This document shows, piece by piece, positions 7,693-14,877 of a DNA stretch of 32,114 bases. A model generated the notes under the pieces. That model saw only the letters and a program-made list of their open reading frames with translations. It searched no databases and was not told where the DNA came from. The stretch covers positions 1 to 32,114 of the forward strand of contig DXCC01000012.1 of the NCBI GenBank assembly GCA_019116245.1, read 5' to 3'. The first letter of the stretch is position 1. Each line of letters starts with the position of its first letter. This DNA is from Candidatus Tidjanibacter faecipullorum (lineage in GTDB: Bacteria > Bacteroidota > Bacteroidia > Bacteroidales > Rikenellaceae). Position numbers and translations under genes: made by a program.

Positions 7693-7835
7693 TGAAAGCG
7701 GTGTATCGATTCAATCGGAAGGGACGGCTGGTGCTGACCACCGGTGAGGGTTCCTGCCACGTGTTCGCGTGTGTCAGCGCGGCGGTGAGGTGGTGTGAGC
7801 GTAACGGCGTGACGGCGTTGTGTGAAATGCGATAG
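7689..7835 (+). CDS. small hypothetical protein (48 residues)
   Basis: The start overlaps the previous stop as ATGA, which supports translation by coupling. The product is short and basic with a tyrosine/arginine-rich start (MMKAVYRFNRKGRLVLTTG) and three cysteines. No family is recognised. Confidence 0.45.
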   Translation: MMKAVYRFNRKGRLVLTTGEGSCHVFACVSAAVRWCERNGVTALCEMR

Positions 7836-7956
7836 CTGGTAAGTATGCCGGTCCGGAAGACGGGGATTGCCGAATGATTTTGTGTGAGAATTAGTTGGTT
7901 GATGTTGAGGCAGTCTGCGGGGGTCGGGCTCCGCACCGGCGCAAAATTCGAGATGT

Positions 7957-8799
7957 ATGGAAGGTTGGGTTTGCATACACAGGCAGATTATGGAGCATCC
8001 GGACTATTTCGCGGAACCTTTTACGCGGATGGGGGCGTGGATTGATATGCTCCTGATGGCCAGGCACAAAGCGGAGTATGTTCGGGTGCGTGGCGTGAGT
8101 TTAAAGATTGAACGCGGGCAACTTGCTGTTTCTCAAGCTGGTTTGTCAGATCGCTGGAAGTGGTCGCGCGGAAAGGTACTACGGTTCTTACACGAATTGG
8201 AACAACAGAAGCAGATACGGATAGAACAACAAAACGGCAAGTTAATTAGCTGTATATCAATTCTTAATTTCGACAAGTATCAAAATGACGGTACAACAGA
8301 CGGAACAATAGACGATACTGCGGACGGTACAGCAGATGAGACGACAAACGGGACGTCAAAAAAACATCAAATGGACACAAACAACAAAGATAACAAATCA
8401 CACACACAGAGTAATACTTACCAGGTAACAGACCAAACGCGCGCACGCGCGAGGGAGATGCTGGACTGGGTGGCTCGCCGGTTCCCGGAGGTGGCGGCCA
8501 TGCCGAAGCCCTTCACCGAGGAACAGGCCGTGTGGCTGGTGCGCCGCTACAGCGAGGAGGACATCATGCGAATCGTGGCGGACATGGACAACAAGCAGGC
8601 CACGCGCAACACCAGCGCTTACGCCACCTTCTGCTCGTTTGCGGCCCGCGATACGGTGCTCAAGGAGCGGCGCGAGGCGCAGGAGAAGCTCTACAGCTAC
8701 GAGGAGGTTTGCACGGCGGTCTCCGGCGGGTTGAGGTTCGACGATTTCGAGATCACGGCGGTTCGCCGGAACGGCCAGAACCTGTGGCGGCGCAAATGA
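7957..8799 (+). CDS. phage replication initiator / replisome organiser-like protein
   Basis: The 280-residue product starts with the pattern GW(V/I)xIxRxIxxHPxY that is typical of phage replication-organiser N-terminal winged helices (residues 1-110; WKWSRGKVLRFLHELEQQKQI contains the recognition region). A low-complexity Asp/Gly/Thr linker follows (111-134, six four-residue repeats, then Lys/Asn-rich sequence). The C-terminal domain (about 150-280) contains SEEDIMRIVADMDNKQ and AYATFCSFAARD, as in DnaD-like or helicase-loader-binding regions. By analogy with lambda O, the N-terminus would bind the origin and the C-terminus recruit the replicative helicase. The linker is encoded by tandem 12-bp repeats that may themselves be the origin. 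Confidence 0.7.
   Translation: MEGWVCIHRQIMEHPDYFAEPFTRMGAWIDMLLMARHKAEYVRVRGVSLKIERGQLAVSQAGLSDRWKWSRGKVLRFLHELEQQKQIRIEQQNGKLISCISILNFDKYQNDGTTDGTIDDTADGTADETTNGTSKKHQMDTNNKDNKSHTQSNTYQVTDQTRARAREMLDWVARRFPEVAAMPKPFTEEQAVWLVRRYSEEDIMRIVADMDNKQATRNTSAYATFCSFAARDTVLKERREAQEKLYSYEEVCTAVSGGLRFDDFEITAVRRNGQNLWRRK
8287..8358 (+). repeat. six tandem 12-bp repeats, candidate origin iterons
   Basis: Units start at 8287, 8299, 8311, 8323, 8335 and 8347, with best unit GACGGTACAACA. Units 1 and 4 differ at one base and unit 2 at two; the others are more degenerate. They are followed by an A-rich stretch (8359-8420) that could unwind. They lie inside the initiator gene, as the iterons of lambda do. 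Confidence 0.55.
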
Positions 8800-8876
8800 G
8801 GGATGGACGGCAGGCGGAAAGTTGGCGGCGGATGACGCGGAAATGGCCCGAATTTCAATCGGGGCTTTTGAGATGA
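8796..8876 (+). CDS. possible tiny coupled gene (26 residues)
   Basis: The ATG overlaps the stop of the initiator gene (ATGA) and its own TGA overlaps the next ATG in the same way. The product is Arg/Trp-rich. Only the chain of overlaps supports it. Confidence 0.3.
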   Translation: MRDGRQAESWRRMTRKWPEFQSGLLR

Positions 8877-8968
8877 TAGGTTTATTGACCGGAGAACTGA
8901 AAGCGAAAAAAACGGCAAAAAATGGGAGGGTGGAAGATGAGAGACAGGCAGGATGTGATGAGCGTTGA
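8873..8968 (+). CDS. possible tiny coupled gene (31 residues)
   Basis: It starts in an ATGA overlap with the preceding tiny frame and ends 32 bases inside the nuclease gene that starts at 8937. The Lys-rich sequence (MIGLLTGELKAKKTAKN) is not recognised. Confidence 0.3.
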   Translation: MIGLLTGELKAKKTAKNGRVEDERQAGCDER

Positions 8969-9422
8969 GGAGTTCCGGGCGATTTTGCGGGGCGAACGGC
9001 CTGCGGGCGGCGGTGGGGTACCGTCGGGCAACCGGAAGGTGCGGAATGCCGAGAAAACGGCCGGCGAGGATGGGGTGGTGTTCGACAGCCGCCTCGAGAA
9101 GTACATGCACGACCTGCTCGTGCGGCACGGGATCGGGTTTCTGTTCCAGAAGCGCTACACGGTGCAGGAGCCGTTCCGCTACAACGGCGAGCTGGTGCGG
9201 GCGATCACCTACACGGTGGACTTTTACCTGCCGGACTACGACGTGGCCATCGACACGAAGGGGTGGGCCACCCAGCAGGGGCAGCTCCGGATCAAGATGC
9301 TCAAGAAGTTATACGCCGACCTGGGGCGTCGGACACGGGTCGAGGTGCCGCGGACGCAGGCGGAATGCGATGCCCTGGTGGTGCGGCTGACCAGCGAAGG
9401 CGAAAGGCATGGCGAGGAGTGA
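8937..9422 (+). CDS. DUF1064-like PD-(D/E)XK endonuclease
   Basis: The product has 161 residues. The visible active-site layout is FDSRLEKYMHDLL with Glu54, then VDFYLPD with Asp95, then AIDTKGW with Asp106-x-Lys108. This is the PD-(D/E)XK order found in DUF1064 phage nucleases and related resolvase-like enzymes. In phage replication modules these proteins process branched or recombining DNA; the exact substrate here is unknown. I chose ATG 8937 because GGGAGGGTGG lies just upstream; an earlier ATG at 8922 would add five residues. The stop region overlaps the next gene by 14 bases. Confidence 0.7.
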   Translation: MRDRQDVMSVEEFRAILRGERPAGGGGVPSGNRKVRNAEKTAGEDGVVFDSRLEKYMHDLLVRHGIGFLFQKRYTVQEPFRYNGELVRAITYTVDFYLPDYDVAIDTKGWATQQGQLRIKMLKKLYADLGRRTRVEVPRTQAECDALVVRLTSEGERHGEE

Positions 9423-9648
9423 GGTACGGGAGGCGATCGTGGCGGCGGTGGTCGAGGTGCAGCAGGCGCGCCGTGCGGCGAGGCAGTTGCCGGACCACGC
9501 GCAGGTGATTGCCGACGGTTTGGTCGAACGGGTGGCCGGGGTGTGCAGCCGGCCGGAGTTTTACGAAGCCCTCGAGGAGCTGGCCGGGGCCGGCGTGGTG
9601 CAGGTGGGGCGGACGATACGGGATACTTACGTGAGAATGGCGGAATGA
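9409..9648 (+). CDS. small hypothetical early protein (79 residues)
   Basis: The protein is helical and Ala/Arg/Glu-rich. Its second half (FYEALEELAGAGVVQVGRTIRDTYVRM) has the helix-strand-strand look of a small winged helix, but no family is recognised. It overlaps the gene on each side (14 bases upstream, ATGA downstream), so it is part of the coupled early operon. Confidence 0.55.
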   Translation: MARSEVREAIVAAVVEVQQARRAARQLPDHAQVIADGLVERVAGVCSRPEFYEALEELAGAGVVQVGRTIRDTYVRMAE

Positions 9649-9935
9649 TGGAAACGAGGATGGAAAACGGAACGGGCAGCGTGGAGCTGGACGAGGCGAC
9701 GGCAACCCTGGTGCAGGGTGCGGTGATCGACATGGTCGAACAGGTTGAGGCCGGACGGGCGTCGGCCCGGTTGCGCCGGATGGCCATGGAGCTGGATCGG
9801 ACGCCCCGCACGGTGGGCGCCCTCGACGAGGAGGGGAGAGCCCTGCTGCGCGAGGCGGTGGAACGGTTTACGGAACAGTTGCGGGAAGCGGCCCATGTCG
9901 CCCTGCTGCGGAAGGTTGAGGAGGAGTTGCGATGA
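9645..9935 (+). CDS. small hypothetical early protein (96 residues)
   Basis: It starts as ATGATG in an ATGA overlap with the preceding gene. The sequence is helical, with many Glu, Arg and Ala residues (VIDMVEQVEAGRASARLRRM, ALLREAVERFTEQLREA), and probably forms a coiled coil. No family is recognised. Its stop overlaps the next start in ATGA. Confidence 0.5.
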   Translation: MMETRMENGTGSVELDEATATLVQGAVIDMVEQVEAGRASARLRRMAMELDRTPRTVGALDEEGRALLREAVERFTEQLREAAHVALLRKVEEELR

Positions 9936-10144
9936 GACGGGACAAAGGTTTGGCGCAGACGATCGTACGCCGTGCGAATGCGGCGGGAGTCTCCATCTCG
10001 CGGCTGTGTCGCGAGGCAGGGGTGTCGCGCCGGTGGTTCGAGGACCTGAAACGTCGGGTTCCGCAGCCGATCGAACTCTACCTGAAGATCGACGACAAGC
10101 TGAAAGAATACGAAAACGGAAAAGTTGAGGTGAACCATGAGTGA
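9932..10144 (+). CDS. small helix-turn-helix protein (70 residues)
   Basis: Residues 7-40 (LAQTIVRRANAAGVSISRLCREAGVSRRWFEDLKR) form a clear helix-turn-helix of the kind that reads DNA by its second helix (VSRRWFEDLK). A lysine/glutamate-rich tail follows. It is likely an early transcription regulator or a replication accessory protein. It overlaps both neighbours, so it belongs to the coupled early block. Confidence 0.6.
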   Translation: MRRDKGLAQTIVRRANAAGVSISRLCREAGVSRRWFEDLKRRVPQPIELYLKIDDKLKEYENGKVEVNHE

Positions 10145-10880
10145 AGAGTTGAGCAACCTGCGGCGGGACGAAACCATGACGTCCCTGCAGATCGCAGAGA
10201 TTACGGGCAAGCAGCACAAGGACGTGCTGGAGGCCATTCGTAAAATGGAGCCGGCATGGGAGGCGATACGTGGGCGGAAATTTCCGCTGACGTTCAGAAT
10301 GACGAAGTTGCCGAACGGCGCAGAGCGGAAAGACCCGCTCTATGTGCTGACCAAGACCGAGTGTCTGTACGTGGCCACGAAGTTCAACGACGAGGCGCGG
10401 GCAAAGCTGGTGATCCGCTGGGAGGAGCTGGAGCGCGAACGGCAGGCGGGCGGCTTTCGTGTGCCGCAAAATCTGGCCGAAGCGTTGAGGTTGGCCGCCG
10501 ATCAGGCCGAACGTGCCGAGGCGCAGCAACGTCAGATTGAGGCCATGAAGCCCAAGGCGCTCTTTGCCGATGCGGTGGCGACGTCCGACCGGTCGTGTCT
10601 GGTGGCCGAGCTGGCGAAGATCCTCCAGCAGAACGGGGTTAACATCGGGCAGAACCGCCTGTTCGCCTGGCTGCGGGAGCACGGCTACCTCGGCACGCGG
10701 GGTGAGTATTACAACCAGCCCACCCAGCGTGCGATGGGCATGGGCCTGTTCGAGATCAAGAAAACGAGCATCACCAAACCCGACGGCTCCGTACTGGTGA
10801 CGACCACCACGAAGGTGACCGGTAAAGGGCAGATTTATTTTGTGAACAAGGTGATGTCCGGAATGCGTGAGCCAAAGTAA
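10137..10880 (+). CDS. Rha-family antirepressor with ANT/KilA-C domain
   Basis: The product has 247 residues in two domains. Residues 1-100 match the Rha family: TSLQIAEITGKQHKDVLEAIRKM, LYVLTKTECLYVATKFN, and EARAKLVIRWEELER. Residues about 120-240 match the phage antirepressor C-terminal (ANT/KilA-C) domain: LVAELAKILQQNGVNIGQNRLFAWLREHGYL and the TTTTKVTGKGQIYFVN end. Such proteins inactivate or bypass the repressor and promote lytic development, or interfere with superinfecting phages. It overlaps the preceding small HTH gene by 8 bases. Confidence 0.85.
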   Translation: MSEELSNLRRDETMTSLQIAEITGKQHKDVLEAIRKMEPAWEAIRGRKFPLTFRMTKLPNGAERKDPLYVLTKTECLYVATKFNDEARAKLVIRWEELERERQAGGFRVPQNLAEALRLAADQAERAEAQQRQIEAMKPKALFADAVATSDRSCLVAELAKILQQNGVNIGQNRLFAWLREHGYLGTRGEYYNQPTQRAMGMGLFEIKKTSITKPDGSVLVTTTTKVTGKGQIYFVNKVMSGMREPK

Positions 10881-10886
10881 GGAAAT

Positions 10887-11132
10887 ATGCGACCAGTTGG
10901 TAATGGAATTGTTGAGTTGATTGACGACAATACAGACAAGCACAGCGGTTTCTTCTGTATGGATTTGGTTGTGTTTATGTGGAATGATGAGCATGTGAAA
11001 GGGTGGAATGAATGGCACGGCAGATTTGAGCAGGCTCGATCGGGACAATGCCCATATCGAGATCAATGCCAGCGCTATAAGAAGACAATTGGACGGTTAG
11101 GTAATAGCCCCGTCCAACTGAATCTGTTTTGA
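10887..11132 (+). CDS. small protein ending in a clamp-binding-like QLNLF peptide
   Basis: This 81-residue protein is not a family I recognise. The middle contains CPYRDQC, a compact Cys-x5-Cys pair that might bind a metal. The final five residues are QLNLF, which fit the bacterial beta sliding-clamp binding consensus QL(S/D)LF except for the third position. A C-terminal clamp peptide would tether the protein to the host or phage replication fork. It lies six bases after the antirepressor, with the next gene three bases on. Confidence 0.55.
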   Translation: MRPVGNGIVELIDDNTDKHSGFFCMDLVVFMWNDEHVKGWNEWHGRFEQARSGQCPYRDQCQRYKKTIGRLGNSPVQLNLF

Positions 11133-11135
11133 GGA

Positions 11136-11366
11136 ATGAATATGTACGAGAGAACCTACTGCGCCACGTGCGCATATTTCAGAGACAAGGGCGCTATGGG
11201 ATTGGGGTGCTGCGAGAGGCATCGACACGTCGTGTTTGGCGGCGCTCCGGCCTGCGATGACGCCATCAAGCCGGCGGAAACCTTTGGGAGGGACAGCTAT
11301 AGGGTTAAGACCATCTTCAAGACCTTGCGAAAATGGTTTGGCAAATCAAACCGTGACAAATTGTAA
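11136..11366 (+). CDS. small cysteine-rich hypothetical protein
   Basis: The product has 76 residues. The first half holds CATC, a GCC pair and a further cysteine (PACDD), together with histidines in ERHRHVV, which suggests a small zinc-binding fold. The C-terminal 20 residues are strongly basic (TIFKTLRKWFGKSNRDK). The start could also be the ATG two codons later. GAGG lies just before the ATG. No family is recognised. Confidence 0.5.
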   Translation: MNMYERTYCATCAYFRDKGAMGLGCCERHRHVVFGGAPACDDAIKPAETFGRDSYRVKTIFKTLRKWFGKSNRDKL

Positions 11367-11480
11367 CGGTTTGAAATGTGAGATGTGGGTTGAGTAAATG
11401 TGCAGCTGCTACCGCCACCATTTTCTTAACGTCACGAAAAAGGTGCAAAATACATACGACAATACAATCAGTCAGCGATT

Positions 11481-12131
11481 ATGCAAAAGATAATGTTCGA
11501 TGACCGCTACGGTCTCACTCAGGCGGTGATCGATGGCCGGAAGACGGTGACGAGGAGAACCGAACTTGAAGACGATGCTAATTATGTAGCCCGTCATTGG
11601 AATCAGATTTATCACCCACAGCATTGTTATTATCGGGATGCAAGAGGTTTATGCCAATTGGTAAATCGTCAAACAGATAAAGTGTTTGTTCCGCGTTACA
11701 AACTCGGAGAGATCGTGGCTGTAGCGCAGAGCTATCGGGATGCAGGATATGAGTGTCTGCCATATAGGGATACGGATGAGTATGTCTATTTAAAGCGGGA
11801 TGGAGTTGTGATTCCCGATCTTTCGGTGGCTGCAGCAGGGGTGACCAACAAGATGTTCGCGTCGGCCAAGCAGATGCCGTATCGTGTCTGGATCACCGGA
11901 ATCCGAATTGAGCGGCTACAGGATATTAGCGATGAGGATTGTTTGCGGGAAGGTGTGTGTTATCTTCCGGAGATAGATCGGTATTACTTTGAACGTAAGG
12001 ACAAAGAACAGGGCTTTTATTTCAACTCACCTCGCGAAGCCTTTGCCGCGCTGATCGACAAGGTGTCCGGCAAAGGGACGTGGAATAGTAATCCGTTTGT
12101 CGTGGTGTATGAATTTGAGGTGATGCAGTAA
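11481..12131 (+). CDS. ASCH-domain-like phage protein
   Basis: The product has 216 residues and follows the layout of phage ASCH-like proteins: an N-terminal (F/L)xDxYGLTQAVxDGRKTVTRR motif, then a barrel with YKLGEIVAVAQSY and MPYRVWITGIRIERLQDISDEDCLREGV, and the end block PREAFAALIDKVSGKGTWNSNPFVVVYEFEV. ASCH folds are related to PUA domains and are expected to bind RNA or modified bases; the role in phages is unknown. The gene follows a 114-base gap in which no clear promoter was found and precedes a tail-type gene. Confidence 0.7.
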   Translation: MQKIMFDDRYGLTQAVIDGRKTVTRRTELEDDANYVARHWNQIYHPQHCYYRDARGLCQLVNRQTDKVFVPRYKLGEIVAVAQSYRDAGYECLPYRDTDEYVYLKRDGVVIPDLSVAAAGVTNKMFASAKQMPYRVWITGIRIERLQDISDEDCLREGVCYLPEIDRYYFERKDKEQGFYFNSPREAFAALIDKVSGKGTWNSNPFVVVYEFEVMQ

Positions 12132-12143
12132 CTTGAGGATATT

Positions 12144-12749
12144 ATGCAACTGACCATAACCACCGAGAAGCGCGAGGAGATCGAACGGATCCAGCAGGAG
12201 TTCCGTCGGTATCTGTCGCCGGAGGAGATCCTGCGTGGAACCGCGCAAGGTGTGAACAGTACGTTGGCGCGGGCAATTCCGCGCATCAACAAGGCGATCA
12301 AGGCCGAGTACAACATCACGCAGAAATACCTCTCGCGGCAGGCTGTTGTATCGCCCAAGGCCAGTATCTACCGATTGTACGGTGGCATCCGGATCAATGA
12401 GAGCCGGTTGCCCATCGTTGCGTTTCGGCCGAAACAGAAGGGCGGATCGATTGCGGTGGCCATTCACAAGGGCAAGACCGTGATGGTGCGGAGTGCCTTC
12501 ATTGCCACCATGGCCAGCGGCCATACGGGGGTGTTCTCACGTGGACGGTATGTGCGCTCCGGTTTCCAGTACGGGCGGGAGCGTACGGCCAGCGGTAAGG
12601 TACGTATTACCGAGCGTGTGACGACCTCGCCGTTGAGGATGGCCATATCGCCCGAAGTGCGCGCGGATGTGGCGGCGTTCATTGAGCGGGAGGCCGCGGC
12701 CCGTGTGCAGGGTATTCTGACCAGTCGGGTGAAGAAGATCCGCGGTTGA
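12144..12749 (+). CDS. minor tail protein Z-like (GpZ family)
   Basis: The 201-residue sequence resembles the prophage minor tail protein Z family: an N-terminal helix (EEIERIQQEFRRYLSPEEILRGTAQGVNSTLARAIPRINKAIKAEYNI), a central beta-rich region with RPKQKGGSIAVAIHKGKTVMV and AFIATMASGHTGVF, and a basic C-terminal helix that ends in SRVKKIRG. In lambda gpZ connects tail to head. The gene is unusual in lying upstream of the terminase genes, away from the tail operon. The identification is by pattern and not certain. Confidence 0.65.
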   Translation: MQLTITTEKREEIERIQQEFRRYLSPEEILRGTAQGVNSTLARAIPRINKAIKAEYNITQKYLSRQAVVSPKASIYRLYGGIRINESRLPIVAFRPKQKGGSIAVAIHKGKTVMVRSAFIATMASGHTGVFSRGRYVRSGFQYGRERTASGKVRITERVTTSPLRMAISPEVRADVAAFIEREAAARVQGILTSRVKKIRG

Positions 12750-13199
12750 GGTGTGTAATATTGTGATGAACATACAAAATGCGGCGATTAGTTGAGGTAC
12801 AGCACAAGGTCGAGGCAAGGGGCGAGGCCGCCCGTCCTCGCGCGCGGGTCCTGTCCGGCTTCCTGCGGAGGGGGTGGACGGCAGCGCATTATAGCGCCAG
12901 TCAGCGTGAAAAAATGTCATAGCAAGTAGCAAGCTGTTTTCGGCCGTTTTTCGTGTCGAAAATGTTTTGTTTAATAGCTTGTTTTTGAAGATTTAACATT
13001 GCATTACGTGGAGTTGATTTTTGCATTGGTTCCGATGCAATTTCAATATAGCAAGCTGGCGACGTTTTTTGAGGCCGGAAATGGCCTCGACATATCGAAG
13101 TAAATGGTTGATTCAATGTGCGTAACGTGTCGAGCCGTGGGGGCGGAAAAACGGGGTTTCGGCGTGCAGTTTCAATATAGCAAGTAGCAAGCTGGGAAA
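12750..13199. other. 450-base gene-free stretch before the small terminase gene, with repeats
   Basis: No gene is visible on either strand. The left third is GC-rich; the rest is AT-rich. It contains three copies of an AGCAAG-type repeat (12919-12936, 13041-13059, 13170-13196), an inverted repeat TTGCAT/ATGCAA at 13021-13040 immediately before the middle copy, and GAGGCC/GGCCTC at about 13071-13088. The position next to the small terminase gene makes this the best candidate for the packaging-start (pac/cos) region. Confidence 0.5.
12919..13196 (+). repeat. three interspersed copies of an ATAGCAAG(TAGCAAG)CTG repeat
   Basis: Copy 1 is ATAGCAAGTAGCAAGCTG at 12919. Copy 2 is TTTCAATATAGCAAGCTGG at 13041. 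Copy 3 at 13170-13196 combines the TTTCAATATAGCAAG start of copy 2 with the GTAGCAAGCTG of copy 1. The copies are about 120-130 bases apart and the last ends right at the small terminase start codon. Confidence 0.65.
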
Positions 13200-13799
13200 A
13201 TGAAGAAAAGGGTTCCCAAGGGATGGGTTAAAATTTCCGATTTCGAGCAACTGGTCGGGGTCAGTACGAAGACCGTTATGTCGGCCATCAAGCGTGGATA
13301 TATTCCCTCCGAGTTGGCGGATGTCGTCGGTACCTCCGCAACGGCGCCCTATTATCTTGATCCGAAAAAGGCGGCGGTGAGCTGGTATCACTCGCTGAAC
13401 TCCGGCCATCCTAACCAGCGAAAGGTACGCATAGCCCTGGGCGCCTATATCCGCACGTTCGATGCGGCGGTTGTTGAGCCGGCTGTTCCGGAAGCGGAGG
13501 CGGCCGCCCCGCCGAATATGTCCTACGAGGAGGCGCAGCTTCGGGAGAAGGTGGCCAAGGCCAAGTTTGCCGAACTGGAGTTGCAGGAGAAGGAGGGCGC
13601 CCTGGTGGAGCGGGCGCTGGTGGAGGCCCAGCTGTTCGCGGCCGGCAAGGAGTTGCGCGATGCGCTGCTGGCCATCCCGGACCGGATCGCGGACATTGTC
13701 ATGGCGGCCGGTGACCGCACGACCGTCTACAATACGATCTACGATGCCATTGCCGCCGAGCTGCAGAAGCTGGCGGATATTCAGCTATCTGGGCAGTAG
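13200..13799 (+). CDS. terminase small subunit, Nu1-like
   Basis: The 199-residue protein begins with a winged-helix-like DNA-binding part (GWVKISDFEQLVGVSTKTVMSAIKRGYIP, residues 8-37), as Nu1-type small terminases do. A long charged helix (about 105-145, MSYEEAQLREKVAKAKFAELELQEKEGALVE) leads to the typical block ALVEAQLFAAGKELRDALLAIPDRIADIVMAA. It should recognise the packaging site and hand DNA to the large subunit. The large subunit gene lies downstream but is separated from it by DUF5053 and hicAB genes. Repeats upstream of the start may be its target. Confidence 0.75.
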   Translation: MKKRVPKGWVKISDFEQLVGVSTKTVMSAIKRGYIPSELADVVGTSATAPYYLDPKKAAVSWYHSLNSGHPNQRKVRIALGAYIRTFDAAVVEPAVPEAEAAAPPNMSYEEAQLREKVAKAKFAELELQEKEGALVERALVEAQLFAAGKELRDALLAIPDRIADIVMAAGDRTTVYNTIYDAIAAELQKLADIQLSGQ

Positions 13800-13867
13800 A
13801 AAATCGGGATGCGGTTTGGATGCTATGCGGTTTCGCCGTATAATTGGCTGGTATATTTGGATCAGTC

Positions 13868-14104
13868 ATGGAGAAGCACACAAGACTTTCAACCCGTCAG
13901 CAGTTGGCAGACATCGCATTGGATGTGACATGGGCCAAGATAGCGAACCGTTATTTCGGCAAATCGGCCTCGTGGATCTACAGCAAGTTGAACGAAACGG
14001 ACGGCAACCCGGGCGGCTTTACCGAGGAGGAGAAGGAGCAGTTCCGCGGTGCGCTGTACGATCTGGCCGATCGGATCCGCCGCACCGCCGACCGGCTGGA
14101 ATAG
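13868..14104 (+). CDS. DUF5053-like small phage protein
   Basis: The 78-residue product contains WAKIANRYFGKSASWIYSKLNETDGNPGGFTEEEKEQFRGALYDLADRIRRTADRLE. I recognise this as the Bacteroidetes prophage DUF5053 type: a helix-turn-helix-like IANRYFGKSASWIYSKL, then a long helix. The function is unknown, though DNA binding is plausible. I start at ATG 13868; an in-frame ATG at 13844 lies upstream. A TATATTTG box at 13852-13859 precedes it, with no clear -33 partner. Confidence 0.7.
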   Translation: MEKHTRLSTRQQLADIALDVTWAKIANRYFGKSASWIYSKLNETDGNPGGFTEEEKEQFRGALYDLADRIRRTADRLE

Positions 14105-14140
14105 TAAAGTTCAAGGGGTACAAAAAACAGGTGAAAACTA

Positions 14141-14171
14141 TTGTTTGTATTGCAAAAATGTTATATATTTG
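14141..14171 (+). promoter_or_regulatory. candidate promoter of hicAB
   Basis: TTG at 14141-14143 is followed after 20 bases by TATATTTG at 14164-14171, an exact TAnnTTTG box; a TTTG at 14144 gives a shorter 16-base spacing. A small inverted repeat TTGT-CAA-ACAA (14174-14184) lies between box and hicA and could be a HicB site. Confidence 0.6.
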
Positions 14172-14192
14172 TGTTGTCAAACAAGAACAAGC

Positions 14193-14375
14193 ATGAAATG
14201 GAACGAACTACGTAGACTTGCAGAAAAGCACGGTTGGTACCTATGGCGGTCGGGAGCAAACCATGACATTTATCGTCACAAGGAGAAAAAGTTTGAAATA
14301 CAGATAGGGCGCCACGGCAGTCAGGAGATACCGAAAGGAACATTCGCAAAATTGAAACGGCAGATAGGTTTTTAG
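14193..14375 (+). CDS. hicA: HicA toxin, mRNA interferase
   Basis: The 60-residue protein has the HicA layout: MKWNELRRLAEKHGWYLWRSGANHDIYRH, where G21-x-x-H24 holds the catalytic histidine, followed by IPKGTFAKLKRQIGF at the end. HicA folds like a double-stranded-RNA-binding domain and cleaves mRNA to stop growth until HicB neutralises it. The antitoxin gene follows 29 bases later. The pair has its own promoter and terminator and lies between the small and large terminase genes, so it is a moron-like insertion that may stabilise the prophage or act against other phages. Confidence 0.88.
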   Translation: MKWNELRRLAEKHGWYLWRSGANHDIYRHKEKKFEIQIGRHGSQEIPKGTFAKLKRQIGF

Positions 14376-14404
14376 CCTATCTGCCTTAATCAAACCCCAC
14401 AAAA

Positions 14405-14809
14405 ATGAAAACCATTGCATTGATTGAGAAAAGCCCTGACGGGACCTATGGCATTTATACCCCGGACATTGATACGACCATCATCGGATCGGGGGAGACC
14501 GTGGCGGAGGCAAAGCAGGATTTTGAAAACTCGGTTGCGGAGATTATGGCCAGTTATGACGGCGAGGAGTTGCCGGACGAACTGAAAGGCATTACGTTTG
14601 AGTATAAATTTGATTTGGCGTCGCTGTTTAATTATTTTGACTGGATCAATATCTCGAAAGTGGCTGCGCGCATCGGCATCAATCCGTCGTTGATGCGGCA
14701 GTATGCGGCCGGCAATACGTACATTTCGGAAAAACAAGCTGCCAAAATCGAAAGAGGGTTGCATGAGCTGGGTGCCGAATTGACTAACATTTCATTGATT
14801 TGTTCTTAG
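14405..14809 (+). CDS. hicB: HicB antitoxin with helix-turn-helix
   Basis: The 134-residue protein has the HicB N-terminal partial RNase-H-like fold: MKTIALIEKSPDGTYGIYTPDI, GSGETVAEAKQDFENSVAEIM. It binds and blocks HicA. The C-terminal part (about 75-125: DWINISKVAARIGINPSLMRQYAAGNTYISEKQAAKIERGLHELG) is an XRE-type helix-turn-helix, so the protein should repress the hicAB promoter. It follows hicA directly and is closed by a strong terminator. Confidence 0.9.
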   Translation: MKTIALIEKSPDGTYGIYTPDIDTTIIGSGETVAEAKQDFENSVAEIMASYDGEELPDELKGITFEYKFDLASLFNYFDWINISKVAARIGINPSLMRQYAAGNTYISEKQAAKIERGLHELGAELTNISLICS

Positions 14810-14839
14810 TTTGACAGCAGAGAAACAGGTGAAATGTGT

Positions 14840-14865
14840 GGGAGGACATGTGTCCTCCCTTTTTT
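14840..14865 (+). terminator. intrinsic terminator behind hicAB
   Basis: GGGAGGACA (14840-14848) pairs with TGTCCTCCC (14851-14859) and is followed directly by TTTTTT. This is a textbook intrinsic terminator 31 bases after the hicB stop. Confidence 0.85.
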
Positions 14866-14877
14866 ATAGTTTTTGCT

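Noticed and set aside
12919-13196. The repeats before the small terminase gene as a CRISPR array
   Set aside because: Only three unequal copies at about 120-base distance, no regular spacers and no cas genes.
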